A stretch of DNA of 32,924 bases, from assembly GCA_036399815.1 (NCBI GenBank), contig DASWMK010000053.1:1-32924 (forward strand), written 5' to 3'. The position numbers and the translations under genes are program-made. The notes under the pieces are model-generated. The model made no database searches. It was not told the origin of the DNA and saw only the letters and a program-made list of their open reading frames with translations. Source of the stretch: Acidimicrobiales bacterium (GTDB lineage Bacteria; Actinomycetota; Acidimicrobiia; Acidimicrobiales; DASWMK01). Positions 7,300 through 14,880 of this stretch are shown one piece after another (position 1 is the first letter of the stretch; each line of letters begins with the position of its first letter).

Positions 7300-8252
7300 G
7301 CGGCCATGGCCGCCCCGGTGGCGGCCAGCGCGGCCCGCACCGACGGCGGGTCGAGCACCTCGACGCCGCCGCCCAGCATGACCAGCTGGGAGGCGGCGAC
7401 CTCGTCGCTCTCGACGGCGAGGCTCACCTCCCGCCAGCCGTCCCCGTCGGGCGGGCCGGCGGCGGCGAGCGCCTCGCGGGCCGCGGCCTGGTCGACGGCG
7501 TGGACCAGCAGGCGGGCGGCGGCCGGCGACAGGCGGAGGCGGACGGTGGCGCGGAGCATCGACCGGTCGAACTCGGCCGACGCCGCCGACCACCAGGCGG
7601 CCAGGTCGAACCCGCCGGGTCGCTCGGCCCGCTCGTCGAGGCGGGTGGCGGCCCGGATGCGGCTCACCCGGTAGGTCGCCGGTCGGCCCCCCGACGCGGC
7701 GACGAGGTACCAGATCCCGCCCTTCAGCACGAGGCCGAGGGGGTCGAGCCGGCGGTCGACCTCGTGGCCGGGCCGGCCGTAGCGGACGTGCAGCCGGTGG
7801 CCCGACCACACGGCGTCGGCGACGGCGGCGAGGTGGGGCAGGTCCTCGTCGTGGTGGAACCAGCCGGGGGCGTCGAGGTGGAAGCGCTCGGTCACCCGCG
7901 CCGCCCGGCCCCGCAGCTCGGGGGGCAGGGTCGACAGCACCTTGGTGCGGGCGGCGGCGAGCACGGTGCCGAGGCCGAGCTCGGCGACGGCCGTGGGCGC
8001 GCCGGCGAGGAACAGGGCGGCGGCCTCGTCGCCGGTCAGCCCGTCGAGCCGGGTGCGCCAGCCCTCGACCAGCCGGATGCCGCCCCGGGGCCCCGTCTCG
8101 GTCCAGATCGGCACGCCGGCCTCCTGGAGGGCGGCGACGTCCCGGTACACGGTCCGCACCGAGACCTCGAGCGCGTCGGCCAGCTCGGCCGCCGTCGCCC
8201 GGCCCCGGCGCTGGAGGTGGAGGAGGAGGGCGACGAGGCGTCCGGCCCGCAC
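7287..8252 (-). CDS. WYL-domain (YafY-type) transcriptional regulator, 321 aa
   Basis: N-terminal winged helix-turn-helix at residues 1-60 (RATAAELADALEVSVRTVYRDVAALQEAGVPI, the DeoR-like signature of this family), then a WYL domain at about 140-235 (RLHVRYGRPG, RLDPLGLVLKGGIWYLVAA) and a C-terminal WCX-like extension. WYL proteins are ligand-responsive regulators. The GTG start is preceded on the minus strand by TAGCCT with a 7-nt gap. It is divergent from a flavin split-barrel gene, and a perfect inverted repeat lies between them, suggesting that it represses or activates that gene and itself. Ligand unknown. Confidence 0.92.
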   Translation of the reverse strand: MRAGRLVALLLHLQRRGRATAAELADALEVSVRTVYRDVAALQEAGVPIWTETGPRGGIRLVEGWRTRLDGLTGDEAAALFLAGAPTAVAELGLGTVLAAARTKVLSTLPPELRGRAARVTERFHLDAPGWFHHDEDLPHLAAVADAVWSGHRLHVRYGRPGHEVDRRLDPLGLVLKGGIWYLVAASGGRPATYRVSRIRAATRLDERAERPGGFDLAAWWSAASAEFDRSMLRATVRLRLSPAAARLLVHAVDQAAAREALAAAGPPDGDGWREVSLAVESDEVAASQLVMLGGGVEVLDPPSVRAALAATGAAMAAQNR

Positions 8253-8259
8253 GGCCCGC

Positions 8260-8265
8260 AGGCTA
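8260..8265 (-). promoter_or_regulatory. Putative -10 hexamer TAGCCT for the WYL regulator
   Basis: TAGCCT on the minus strand, 7 nt before the GTG at 8252. The palindrome at 8270-8298 would cover its -35 region. Confidence 0.5.
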
Positions 8266-8269
8266 GGGC

Positions 8270-8298
8270 CCTTCCCTGACAGGAGATGTCAGGGAAGG
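8270..8298. promoter_or_regulatory. Perfect 12-bp inverted repeat, probable WYL operator
   Basis: The left arm CCTTCCCTGACA (8270-8281) and the right arm TGTCAGGGAAGG (8287-8298) are exact reverse complements, separated by GGAGA. The dyad centre is placed where the -35 elements of both divergent promoters would fall, so one bound dimer could control both genes. The site lies in the 63-bp gap between the WYL gene and the split-barrel gene. Confidence 0.75.
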
Positions 8299-8303
8299 TG
8301 AGC

Positions 8304-8309
8304 CAGGAT
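8304..8309 (+). promoter_or_regulatory. Putative -10 hexamer CAGGAT for the split-barrel gene
   Basis: CAGGAT ends 6 nt before the ATG at 8316. This favours that ATG over an earlier in-frame ATG at 8286, which would place the start inside the palindrome. Confidence 0.45.
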
Positions 8310-8315
8310 CGTCGC

Positions 8316-8798
8316 ATGGCCTCGTGGAACGACCTCGCCGCCGCCGCCCCCGACCTCGCCGAGCGGACGATGGCCCGCTTCCGGGCGACCGGGCTCGCCA
8401 TCCTCGCCACCATCCGCAGGGACGGCTCGCCCCGCCTCACCGGCATCGAGGTGACGTTCAGGGACGGCGACCTCTGGCTCGGGATGATGGACGGGTCGCT
8501 CAAGGCGCTCGACCTGCGGCGGGACCCCCGCCTGGCGCTGCACGCGGCCACCGTCGACAAGGAGGTGCGCGACGGCGACGCCAAGGTGGCCGGGCGGGCC
8601 GTCGAGGTGCTCGACGAGGACGTCAAGGCCCGGTTCCTCGAGCACGTGGAGGCGGAGAACGGCCAGGCGCCGCCGGGGCCGTACCACCTGTTCAGGGTCG
8701 ACGTCAGCGAGGTGTCGTTCCTGCGCCCGGCGGGCGACCACCTCGTGATCGAGACGTGGACGGAGGGCGGCCGGTACCGCTCGGTCGACCGCTACTAG
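8316..8798 (+). CDS. Pyridoxamine 5'-phosphate oxidase-family (FMN/F420 split-barrel) protein, 160 aa
   Basis: Single split-barrel domain: FRATGLAILATIRRDGSPRLTGIEVTFRDGDLWLGMM, then KALDLRRDPRLALHA and GDAKVAGRAVEVL. This resembles the small flavin- or F420-binding oxidoreductases of actinobacteria more than true PdxH. Reaction and substrate are unknown. I start it at the ATG at 8316 because the upstream ATG at 8286 lies in the operator and the -10-like CAGGAT sits 6 nt before 8316. It is probably the main target of the divergent WYL regulator. Its TAG stop is the first half of the next gene's TAGCTT hexamer. Confidence 0.85.
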   Translation: MASWNDLAAAAPDLAERTMARFRATGLAILATIRRDGSPRLTGIEVTFRDGDLWLGMMDGSLKALDLRRDPRLALHAATVDKEVRDGDAKVAGRAVEVLDEDVKARFLEHVEAENGQAPPGPYHLFRVDVSEVSFLRPAGDHLVIETWTEGGRYRSVDRY

Positions 8799-8801
8799 CT
8801 T
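8796..8801 (+). promoter_or_regulatory. Putative -10 hexamer TAGCTT for aidB, overlapping a stop codon
   Basis: TAGCTT ends 7 nt before the GTG at 8809. Its first three bases are the stop codon of the upstream gene. Confidence 0.45.
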
Positions 8802-8808
8802 CGGCCTC

Positions 8809-10428
8809 GTGGCCACCCACGAGGTCCTGAACCAGCCGCCGCCGCTCGAGGGCCACGACGTGTTCGGGGCGGACGAGGCCCTCGTGGAGGCGGTGGCGCG
8901 GGAGGGGGCGGGCTGGGCGCTCGACGACCTCCACGACCTCGGCCGGCTGGCCGGCTCGCCCGACGCCATCGAGTGGGGCGCGGCCGCCAACGCCAACCCC
9001 CCGGCCCTGCGCACCCACGACCGCTTCGGCCACCGCGTCGACGAGGTCGCCTACCACCCGGCCTACCACCGCCTGATGGAGGTGGCCGTCGGCCGCGGGC
9101 TGCACACCGGGCCGTGGTCCGACCCCCGGCCGGGCGCCCACGTGGCCAGGGCCGCCGGCTTCGTCGTCTGGAGCCAGGTCGACGCCGGCCACTTCTGCCC
9201 CGTGTCCATGACCTACGCGGTCGTGCCCGCCCTGCGCGCCCACCCGGGGCTGGCGGCCGAGTGGGAGCCCCGCTTCGCGTCCCGCACCTACGACCCGTCG
9301 TCCCGCCCGGCCGCGGCCAAGGCCGGGGCGCTCGCCGGCATGGCCATGACCGAGAAGCAGGGCGGGTCCGACGTGCGGGCCAACACCACGCGGGCCGAGC
9401 CGGCCGGCGGCGACGGCGAGGTGGCGCTCACCGGCCACAAGTGGTTCTGCTCGGCGCCCATGTCCGACGCCTTCCTCGTGCTGGCCCAGGCGCCCGGCGG
9501 GCTCTCGTGCTACCTCGTGCCCCGGTGGCGGCCGGACGGGACGCGCAACGCCGTGCACCTCCAGCGCCTGAAGGACAAGCTCGGCAACCGGTCCAACGCC
9601 TCGTCGGAGATCGAGCTCGACCGGGCCTGGGGCCGCCTCGTCGGGGAGGAGGGCCGGGGGGTGGCGACGATCATCGCCATGGTCAACGCCACCCGGCTGG
9701 ACTGCGTGCTCGGGGCGACCGCCGGGATGCGCCAGGCCGTCGCCCAGGCCACCCACCACGCCGCCCACCGGCGGGCCTTCGGCCGGGAGCTGGTCGACCA
9801 GCCGCTGATGGCGAACGTGCTCGCCGACCTGGCCGTCGAGGCCGAGGCGGCCACCGTGCTCGCCCTCCGCCTGGCCCGGGCCTGCGACGCCGGCGAGGGG
9901 CCGTTCCGCCGGCTGGCCACCGCCGTCGGCAAGTACTGGGTGTGCAAGCGCCACCCGGCGCTCGTCGCCGAGGCCCTGGAGTGCCTGGGCGGCAACGGCT
10001 ACGTCGAGGAGTCGATCCTGCCCCGGCTGTTCAGGGAGAGCCCGCTGAACGGCATCTGGGAGGGCTCGGGCAACGTCATGTGCCTGGACGTGCTGCGGGC
10101 CATGGCGAAGGAGCCGGCCGCGCTGGCCGCCTTCCGGGAGGAGGTGGCGCTGGCCGCCGGCGCCGACCGCCGCCTCGACGCCGCCGTCGCCGCGCTCGAC
10201 GCCGACCTGGCCGACCTCGACGGCATCGAGGCGAGGGCCCGCCGGGTGGTGGAGCGCATGGCGCTCGTGCTCGGCGGGTCGCTGCTCATCCGCCACGGCC
10301 ACCCGGCGGTGGCCGACGCGTTCTGCGCCTCCCGGCTGGGCGGCGACTGGGGCCGGGCCTTCGGCACCCTGCCCCGCGGCGTGCCCTTCGGCACCCTGGT
10401 CGACCGGGCCCGCCCGAAGGTGGGCTGA
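8809..10428 (+). CDS. aidB: AidB-type acyl-CoA dehydrogenase-fold flavoprotein, 539 aa
   Basis: Long acyl-CoA dehydrogenase-family protein with the AidB hallmarks: MAMTEKQGGSDVRANTT at 178-194, HKWFCSAPMSDAFLVLA, LKDKLGNRSNASSEIE, CLGGNGYVEESILPRLFRES followed by PLNGIWEGSGNVMCLDVLRA. AidB belongs to the adaptive response to alkylation; it binds FAD and DNA and may detoxify alkylating agents. The length matches E. coli AidB. No ada or alkB gene is next to it. It begins 10 nt after the split-barrel gene, so it may share the WYL-controlled transcript in addition to its own putative promoter. Confidence 0.9.
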   Translation: MATHEVLNQPPPLEGHDVFGADEALVEAVAREGAGWALDDLHDLGRLAGSPDAIEWGAAANANPPALRTHDRFGHRVDEVAYHPAYHRLMEVAVGRGLHTGPWSDPRPGAHVARAAGFVVWSQVDAGHFCPVSMTYAVVPALRAHPGLAAEWEPRFASRTYDPSSRPAAAKAGALAGMAMTEKQGGSDVRANTTRAEPAGGDGEVALTGHKWFCSAPMSDAFLVLAQAPGGLSCYLVPRWRPDGTRNAVHLQRLKDKLGNRSNASSEIELDRAWGRLVGEEGRGVATIIAMVNATRLDCVLGATAGMRQAVAQATHHAAHRRAFGRELVDQPLMANVLADLAVEAEAATVLALRLARACDAGEGPFRRLATAVGKYWVCKRHPALVAEALECLGGNGYVEESILPRLFRESPLNGIWEGSGNVMCLDVLRAMAKEPAALAAFREEVALAAGADRRLDAAVAALDADLADLDGIEARARRVVERMALVLGGSLLIRHGHPAVADAFCASRLGGDWGRAFGTLPRGVPFGTLVDRARPKVG

Positions 10429-10452
10429 GCCCGGCGGCGCCGTGCGGGGTCG

Positions 10453-10695
10453 CTACTGCTGGTAGTGCTCGACGGTCTCGGCGTCGCGGGCGCCGCTCTC
10501 GTCCGGGTCGAGCCCGGCCGACCGCTTGGCCCGGCGCTGGCGGAGCAGGTCCCAGCACCGGTCGAGCTGGACCTCGACCTCCTGGAGGCGCTGCCGGTCC
10601 TCGTCGCTCAGCAGGTTCCCGGCGTGGGCCTCGCGAAGGTGGTGCTCCTCGTCGATGAGGTCGTCGATGCGGCCGAGGATGTCGCGGTCGTCCAT
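10453..10695 (-). CDS. DUF2630 family protein, 80 aa
   Basis: Short, charged, fully helical protein matching DUF2630: MDDRDILGRIDDLIDEEHHL, a central DRQRLQEVEVQLDRCWDLLRQRRAKR, and a C-terminal GLDPDES. The pattern suggests a coiled-coil hairpin. Function is unknown; the family is common in actinobacteria. Start chosen at the ATG 6 nt downstream of a CAGGAT hexamer. It is convergent with aidB (24 bp between stops) and divergent from the secreted-protein gene at 10800. Confidence 0.88.
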   Translation of the reverse strand: MDDRDILGRIDDLIDEEHHLREAHAGNLLSDEDRQRLQEVEVQLDRCWDLLRQRRAKRSAGLDPDESGARDAETVEHYQQ

Positions 10696-10701
10696 GGCGC
10701 C

Positions 10702-10707
10702 ATCCTG
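10702..10707 (-). promoter_or_regulatory. Putative -10 hexamer CAGGAT for the DUF2630 gene
   Basis: CAGGAT on the minus strand, 6 nt before the ATG at 10695; no Shine-Dalgarno sequence. Confidence 0.4.
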
Positions 10708-10787
10708 CCCGCTCCGACCGATGACCACTCACCGCGGCCAAACGGCATGGCATCGGCCGCACACGGTGAGACTTGAGGAATCGGCTC

Positions 10788-10793
10788 AAGGAT
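10788..10793 (+). promoter_or_regulatory. Putative -10 hexamer AAGGAT for the secreted-protein gene
   Basis: AAGGAT ends 6 nt before the GTG at 10800. It is used to choose that start over the in-frame TTG at 10773. It deviates at the first base, so confidence is low. Confidence 0.3.
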
Positions 10794-10799
10794 CGTGCG

Positions 10800-12242
10800 G
10801 TGCCGGCCGATGGGACCGCCGTGGCTCCCGTGCGACCGTCCCGCAAGCGGAGCGCCGGCATCGTGGCCGTCGCCATCGCCACCGTCCTCCTCGTCGCCGG
10901 CCCGCCGGCCGGGGCCCGCCCGAAGGAACGGGCCCCGGGGACCGACCGGGTCGAGCGGGCCGAGGCCCACCGGGCCGGGCCGCCCGGCCACCGCTCCGCC
11001 GGGCCCGGCCGCGAGGCCGCCGACGCCGGGCGCCGGCCCCGCCCGACGCCGCCGCCCGAGCAGGCGCCGGCCACGACGGCGACGTCCCTGCCGACCGAGA
11101 CGCTCCCGCCCTCGACCACGACGACGACGACGGCGCCGCCGCCGCCGACGACCGAGCCGCCGCCGACGACCGAGCCGGAGCCGGAGCCGGAGCCCGACGT
11201 GACCGTCAGCCCCCCGCCCGAGTCGGGGGAGGACCCGGGCGTCGACGTGGCGCCGGGGTCGGAGGACGCCGTCGAGTACGAGACCGAGGAGGACCGCCCC
11301 GAGGTGACGATCGAGGCGACCGAGGACGGGCCGCCCGTCCTCGACGTGCTCGTCGCCAGGGACGCCGGCGGCGAGGCCCCGGCGTCCACGCTCGTGGTCC
11401 GGGTCGAGGAGCCGAGCACGGACCTGGCCGGCCCCGACGTGGCCGTCGTCCACGCCGACGGGGGCGTGGTCGTCACGCCGCCGGCCGGCGCCGACGACGT
11501 CGTCGTGGCCGTCGAGCCCGGCGGCCCCTCGGTGACCGAGCTCGGGGTGTCGGTCCAGATGGTGGGCGGCGTCGCCCGGGTCCTCGTCACCGTGCCGGCC
11601 GACCGGCTGCCGGCCGTGCTGCTCCAGGTGCCGGCCCGGGGCACCGACCTGCCGACCGTGGCCCTCAGCCAGCGCAGCGAGGCCGGCACCAAGCTGGCCC
11701 TGTCGATCGTGCCGGCCCTGATCGAGGACGAGGGCCCCCGCCCCGGGCCCCGGCCGCCGACCACGCCGCCGGACGTCCCGGGGACGACCGTGCCCGACGG
11801 CCCGACCCGGCCGGGCGGCGACGGCGCCGACCGCCCGCCGGCCGGACCGGCCACCACGGTCCCCGTCCCGACCACCGCCGCCCCCACCGGCCCGGCGCCG
11901 GCCGCGCCCGGCCCCGCCGGCCCGGCGCCGGCCGCGCCGCCGTCCGCCGGCCCCGTCGCCCCGGTCACCGCGCCGCCGTCGACCGTGGCGCCCGACCGGG
12001 CCCCGACCCCGGGCCGCGACCCGCTGCACGGCCTGCCCGGGTGGCTGTCCCGCACGGCCGTCGACCCCACCCGGGGCCCGCTCGGCGTGCTGGCCAGGGC
12101 GGCCGTCCACCACCCGGTGCCCGTCGGCCTGATCCTCACCGTCGTCGGGTTCCTGCTGGCCCAGACCCTGGTCGACCGGCGCAACCCCAGGCTGCTGGCC
12201 GCGCCCCTCGACGGCGCCGACGACACGCTGAGGTTCGAGTGA
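10800..12242 (+). CDS. Secreted Pro/Thr-rich protein with C-terminal membrane anchor, 480 aa; function unknown
   Basis: Layout: a basic N-terminus and hydrophobic signal at about 14-39 (SAGIVAVAIATVLLVAG), a Pro/Thr/Glu-rich stalk at about 75-140 (STTTTTTAPPPPTTEPPP), a beta-rich domain at about 165-300, a second Pro/Ala/Thr linker, and a C-terminal membrane helix at about 435-455 (VGLILTVVGFLLAQTL) with a short tail. It is therefore probably an extracytoplasmic domain held on stalks. I do not recognise the central domain. Start: GTG at 10800; a TTG at 10773 would add nine residues without changing the signal. Its TGA overlaps the GTG of the diguanylate cyclase gene (GTGA), so the two are translationally coupled. 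Confidence 0.8.
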   Translation: MPADGTAVAPVRPSRKRSAGIVAVAIATVLLVAGPPAGARPKERAPGTDRVERAEAHRAGPPGHRSAGPGREAADAGRRPRPTPPPEQAPATTATSLPTETLPPSTTTTTTAPPPPTTEPPPTTEPEPEPEPDVTVSPPPESGEDPGVDVAPGSEDAVEYETEEDRPEVTIEATEDGPPVLDVLVARDAGGEAPASTLVVRVEEPSTDLAGPDVAVVHADGGVVVTPPAGADDVVVAVEPGGPSVTELGVSVQMVGGVARVLVTVPADRLPAVLLQVPARGTDLPTVALSQRSEAGTKLALSIVPALIEDEGPRPGPRPPTTPPDVPGTTVPDGPTRPGGDGADRPPAGPATTVPVPTTAAPTGPAPAAPGPAGPAPAAPPSAGPVAPVTAPPSTVAPDRAPTPGRDPLHGLPGWLSRTAVDPTRGPLGVLARAAVHHPVPVGLILTVVGFLLAQTLVDRRNPRLLAAPLDGADDTLRFE

Positions 12243-13822
12243 GGTCGGTCCCCGGCACGGCGCGGGGCCGCAACGAGCTGGCCTCGCTGGCCTGGCGGCT
12301 GGGGTCGCTCCAGCTGACCCGGCTCGTGATGGCCGCCCTCGCCGTCGCCGCCGCCGCCAGCCTGCCCGGCTACGTCCCGTCCACCCGGCCGGTCGTCGTC
12401 ACGTCGCTGGCGTTCGCGCTGCTCACCTCGGTGCTGGAGGCCGTGCGCCGCCGCTACCGGGTCCGCAGCCTGGCCCTGCTGTCGTCGACCCTGCTCCTCG
12501 ACGGCGTGTGGGTGGCCGTCGTGCTGTCCGGCGGCGGCGGCCTGTTCGGCCCGCTCGGCGTGCTCGTCCACCTCCACGTCGTCGCCGTGACCGTGCTGCT
12601 CTCGTGGCGCACCGGGCTGAAGGTGGCGGTGTGGCACCTCCTCCTCCAGCTGGTGTCGGCCTACGACGGGTTCGAGTGGCTGAACGCCGGCTCCGGCGAC
12701 GAGCGGTCGCTGGCCTTCAGCGGGCTGGCCGTCGTGCTGCTGGCGGCGGCCGCCGCCTGGTATTCCGCGCTGAACGAGCAGGCCCTGCGGCGGGGCAAGG
12801 CCGAGCTCGCCGCGCTCGTCGCCCTCACCGAGTCGCTCGAGGTGGCCGACACGGCCGGCGACATCCGGGCCGCGCTGCTCCGCCACGTGACCGAGCGGCT
12901 GGGCTTCCGGCGGGCCGCGCTGGTCGACCACACGGCCGCCGGCGCGGCCGGCGCCGTCGTGGACCGCCGGACCAGCGTGCTGTTCGAGTCGGCCGTGCCC
13001 ATCCCGCCGCCCGCGCTCCGCCACCCGTCCGAGGCCGGCGTGCGGACCGGGACGAGAGGCGTGCGCCTCGTCCGCACCCTCGACCCCGACGCCGCGTCCG
13101 ACCGGCTGGCCGACGCCCTGTTGCCGGCGGCGACCAACGTCGTCGTCGTGCCCCTGACCGTCGAGGGCCAGCTCGTCGCCACCCTGTACGCCGAGTGGGG
13201 CGGCCACCGCCGCCGGGTGGCGGCCCAGACCGTCGCCGTCCTCGTGCAGTCGTGCACCCACGCCGCCCAGTCGCTGCGCAGCGAGCGGCTGCGGTCCGAG
13301 GTCGAGTGGCTGGCGACCCGGGACCCGCTCACCGGCGTCTACAACCGGGCCGTGTTCGACGAGCGCCTCACCGAGCTGGTGGCGTCGGCCCAGCGCACCG
13401 AGCGGCCGCTCAGCCTGATCGTGCTCGACGTCGACCACTTCAAGGCCGTCAACGACGGGTTCGGCCACCAGGCCGGCGACGGGGTGCTGCGGGTGGTCGG
13501 CGAGACCCTGATCGCCAACTCCCGCAACGACGACGTGGCCGCCCGCTTCGGCGGCGACGAGTTCGCCGTGCTCCTCCCCGGCGTCGCCGGGCCTACCGCC
13601 CTCGCCGTGGCCGAGCGCCTGCGGGCCTCGATCAGCCGGGACGTGCCCCTCGGCGGCATCACGGTCAGCGCCGGGGTGGCGACCCTGCCGAGGCGGGGCG
13701 GCTCGCCCCAGCAGCTGCTGGCCGCGGCCGACGTCGCCCTGTACCAGTCGAAGCGGGACGGCCGGGACCGGTCGAGCCGCTTCGAGGAGCCGCACGTCAC
13801 CCTGGCGCTCCCCGGCGCCTGA
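12239..13822 (+). CDS. Membrane-bound diguanylate cyclase (GGDEF), 527 aa
   Basis: Several membrane segments at about 25-175 form an N-terminal multi-pass domain. A short coiled region and a GAF-like domain at about 195-340 follow, then a GGDEF domain at about 360-515. The active loop is intact (GGDEF at 438-442), with RDPLTGVYNRAVFDERL and VLDVDHFKAVND. An RxxD inhibitory site (Arg429-Asp432) stands five residues before GGDEF, so product inhibition by cyclic-di-GMP is expected. No EAL domain. The start GTG overlaps the TGA of the secreted anchored protein, which suggests that the pair works as a surface sensor and its signalling output. Confidence 0.92.
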   Translation: MRSVPGTARGRNELASLAWRLGSLQLTRLVMAALAVAAAASLPGYVPSTRPVVVTSLAFALLTSVLEAVRRRYRVRSLALLSSTLLLDGVWVAVVLSGGGGLFGPLGVLVHLHVVAVTVLLSWRTGLKVAVWHLLLQLVSAYDGFEWLNAGSGDERSLAFSGLAVVLLAAAAAWYSALNEQALRRGKAELAALVALTESLEVADTAGDIRAALLRHVTERLGFRRAALVDHTAAGAAGAVVDRRTSVLFESAVPIPPPALRHPSEAGVRTGTRGVRLVRTLDPDAASDRLADALLPAATNVVVVPLTVEGQLVATLYAEWGGHRRRVAAQTVAVLVQSCTHAAQSLRSERLRSEVEWLATRDPLTGVYNRAVFDERLTELVASAQRTERPLSLIVLDVDHFKAVNDGFGHQAGDGVLRVVGETLIANSRNDDVAARFGGDEFAVLLPGVAGPTALAVAERLRASISRDVPLGGITVSAGVATLPRRGGSPQQLLAAADVALYQSKRDGRDRSSRFEEPHVTLALPGA

Positions 13823-13851
13823 CGACCCCGCCCGCCGGCGGCGGCTGACTC

Positions 13852-13857
13852 TAAGCT
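13852..13857 (+). promoter_or_regulatory. Putative -10 hexamer TAAGCT for the S51 peptidase gene
   Basis: TAAGCT ends 7 nt before the ATG at 13865; no Shine-Dalgarno sequence. Confidence 0.5.
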
Positions 13858-13864
13858 CGGCGCC

Positions 13865-14866
13865 ATGAGGACCCGGCGGACCACCGTCGCCCTGCTCACC
13901 CTCGCCCTCGCCGCCGCCGGCCTGGCGCCGCCGGCCGCCGCCGAGGAGGCCGAGCCGAGGGGGCCGGGCTTCGCCTGGTACCTGATCGGCGACGAGGCCG
14001 ACGTCACCCCGGTCACCTCGGCCGGGTACGCGCTGATGGGCGGCGGCCGCAGCGTCGCCGCCGCCTTCCGGTGGCTGGTCCGCCGGGGCGGCAACGGCGA
14101 CGTCGTCGTGCTCCGCGCCTCCCAGGCCGACGAGTACAACCGCTACATCGACGGGCTGGAGCCCATGGACTCGGTCGAGACGATCGTGTTCTCGACCAGG
14201 GACGCGTCCTACGACCCGTTCGTGCTGTCCCGCATCCGGGCGGCCGACGCCCTGTTCATCGCCGGTGGCGACCAGTCCAACTACGCCAGGATGTGGGACG
14301 ACACGCCGGTGGAGGACGCCATCGAGGAGCTGGCCTTCCGGGGCGTGCCCATCGGCGGCGTGAGCGCCGGCCTCGCCATCCTCGGCGAGTACGCGTTCAC
14401 CGCCCGGAAGGGCACGATCTCCTCGCCGGCCGCCCTGTCCAAGCCGTACCACGAGCGGATGACCGTCGACGGCACGTTCCTCCAGCTCCCCGGGCTCGAG
14501 AACCTCATCACCGACAGCCACTTCTTCGAGCGCCACCGCCAGGGCCGGCTGGTCGCCTTCCTCGCCCGCATCGTCGGCGACGGCCACGAGACCCAGGCGC
14601 GCGGCCTCGGCATCGACCAGGGCACCGCCGTGCTGGTCGAGGCGGACGGCTCGTCCAGGGTGGTCGGCGACCGGGCCGCCTGGTTCATCGAGACGACCGG
14701 CACCCCCGAGCACCTCGAGCCCAGGGACCCGCTGACCTACACGGGCCTGCGCGGCTACCTGGTCGAGCAGGGCGGCACGTTCGACTTCGCCACCTGGACG
14801 GGCACCGGCGGCCGGCCGTTCACGATCTCGGCGGTCGAGGGCGACCTCGTGATCGAGCCGGCGTAG
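13865..14866 (+). CDS. Secreted cyanophycinase-like S51 serine peptidase, 333 aa
   Basis: Signal peptide at 1-26 (TVALLTLALAAAGLAPPAAA). The S51/cyanophycinase fold is shown by the GGGRSVAAAFRWLV strand-helix, LFIAGGDQSNYARMW, and the nucleophile elbow GGVSAGLAILG with Ser167. LITDSHFFERHRQGRLVAFL and GLGIDQGTAVLVE are also typical of the family. Cyanophycinases cut beta-Asp-Arg bonds; many secreted homologues have other or unknown substrates. No cyanophycin synthetase is seen here, so the substrate is open. The response-regulator gene starts 14 nt downstream, so this may lead an operon that runs to 18010. Confidence 0.86.
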   Translation: MRTRRTTVALLTLALAAAGLAPPAAAEEAEPRGPGFAWYLIGDEADVTPVTSAGYALMGGGRSVAAAFRWLVRRGGNGDVVVLRASQADEYNRYIDGLEPMDSVETIVFSTRDASYDPFVLSRIRAADALFIAGGDQSNYARMWDDTPVEDAIEELAFRGVPIGGVSAGLAILGEYAFTARKGTISSPAALSKPYHERMTVDGTFLQLPGLENLITDSHFFERHRQGRLVAFLARIVGDGHETQARGLGIDQGTAVLVEADGSSRVVGDRAAWFIETTGTPEHLEPRDPLTYTGLRGYLVEQGGTFDFATWTGTGGRPFTISAVEGDLVIEPA

Positions 14867-14880
14867 GGCGGGGCCGCCCG

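Noticed and set aside
8286-8315. Earlier ATG at 8286 for the split-barrel gene
   Set aside because: It lies inside the operator palindrome and upstream of the -10-like element; the extra ten residues do not match the family.
10526-12238. Upstream extension of the GGDEF gene
   Set aside because: The frame is open far upstream, but that part is Arg/Pro-rich and overlaps the secreted-protein gene; the GTG at 12239, overlapping the previous stop, is the natural start.
10286-14713. Very long open frame on the minus strand, about 1475 codons
   Set aside because: It is a by-product of high GC: composition is Gly/Arg/Pro/Val/His-rich with no domain, and it runs antisense to well-supported genes (secreted protein, GGDEF, S51).
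13865-14866. Cyanophycin metabolism locus
   Set aside because: Only a cyanophycinase-like peptidase is present; there is no cyanophycin synthetase or isoaspartyl dipeptidase, so the pathway cannot be claimed.
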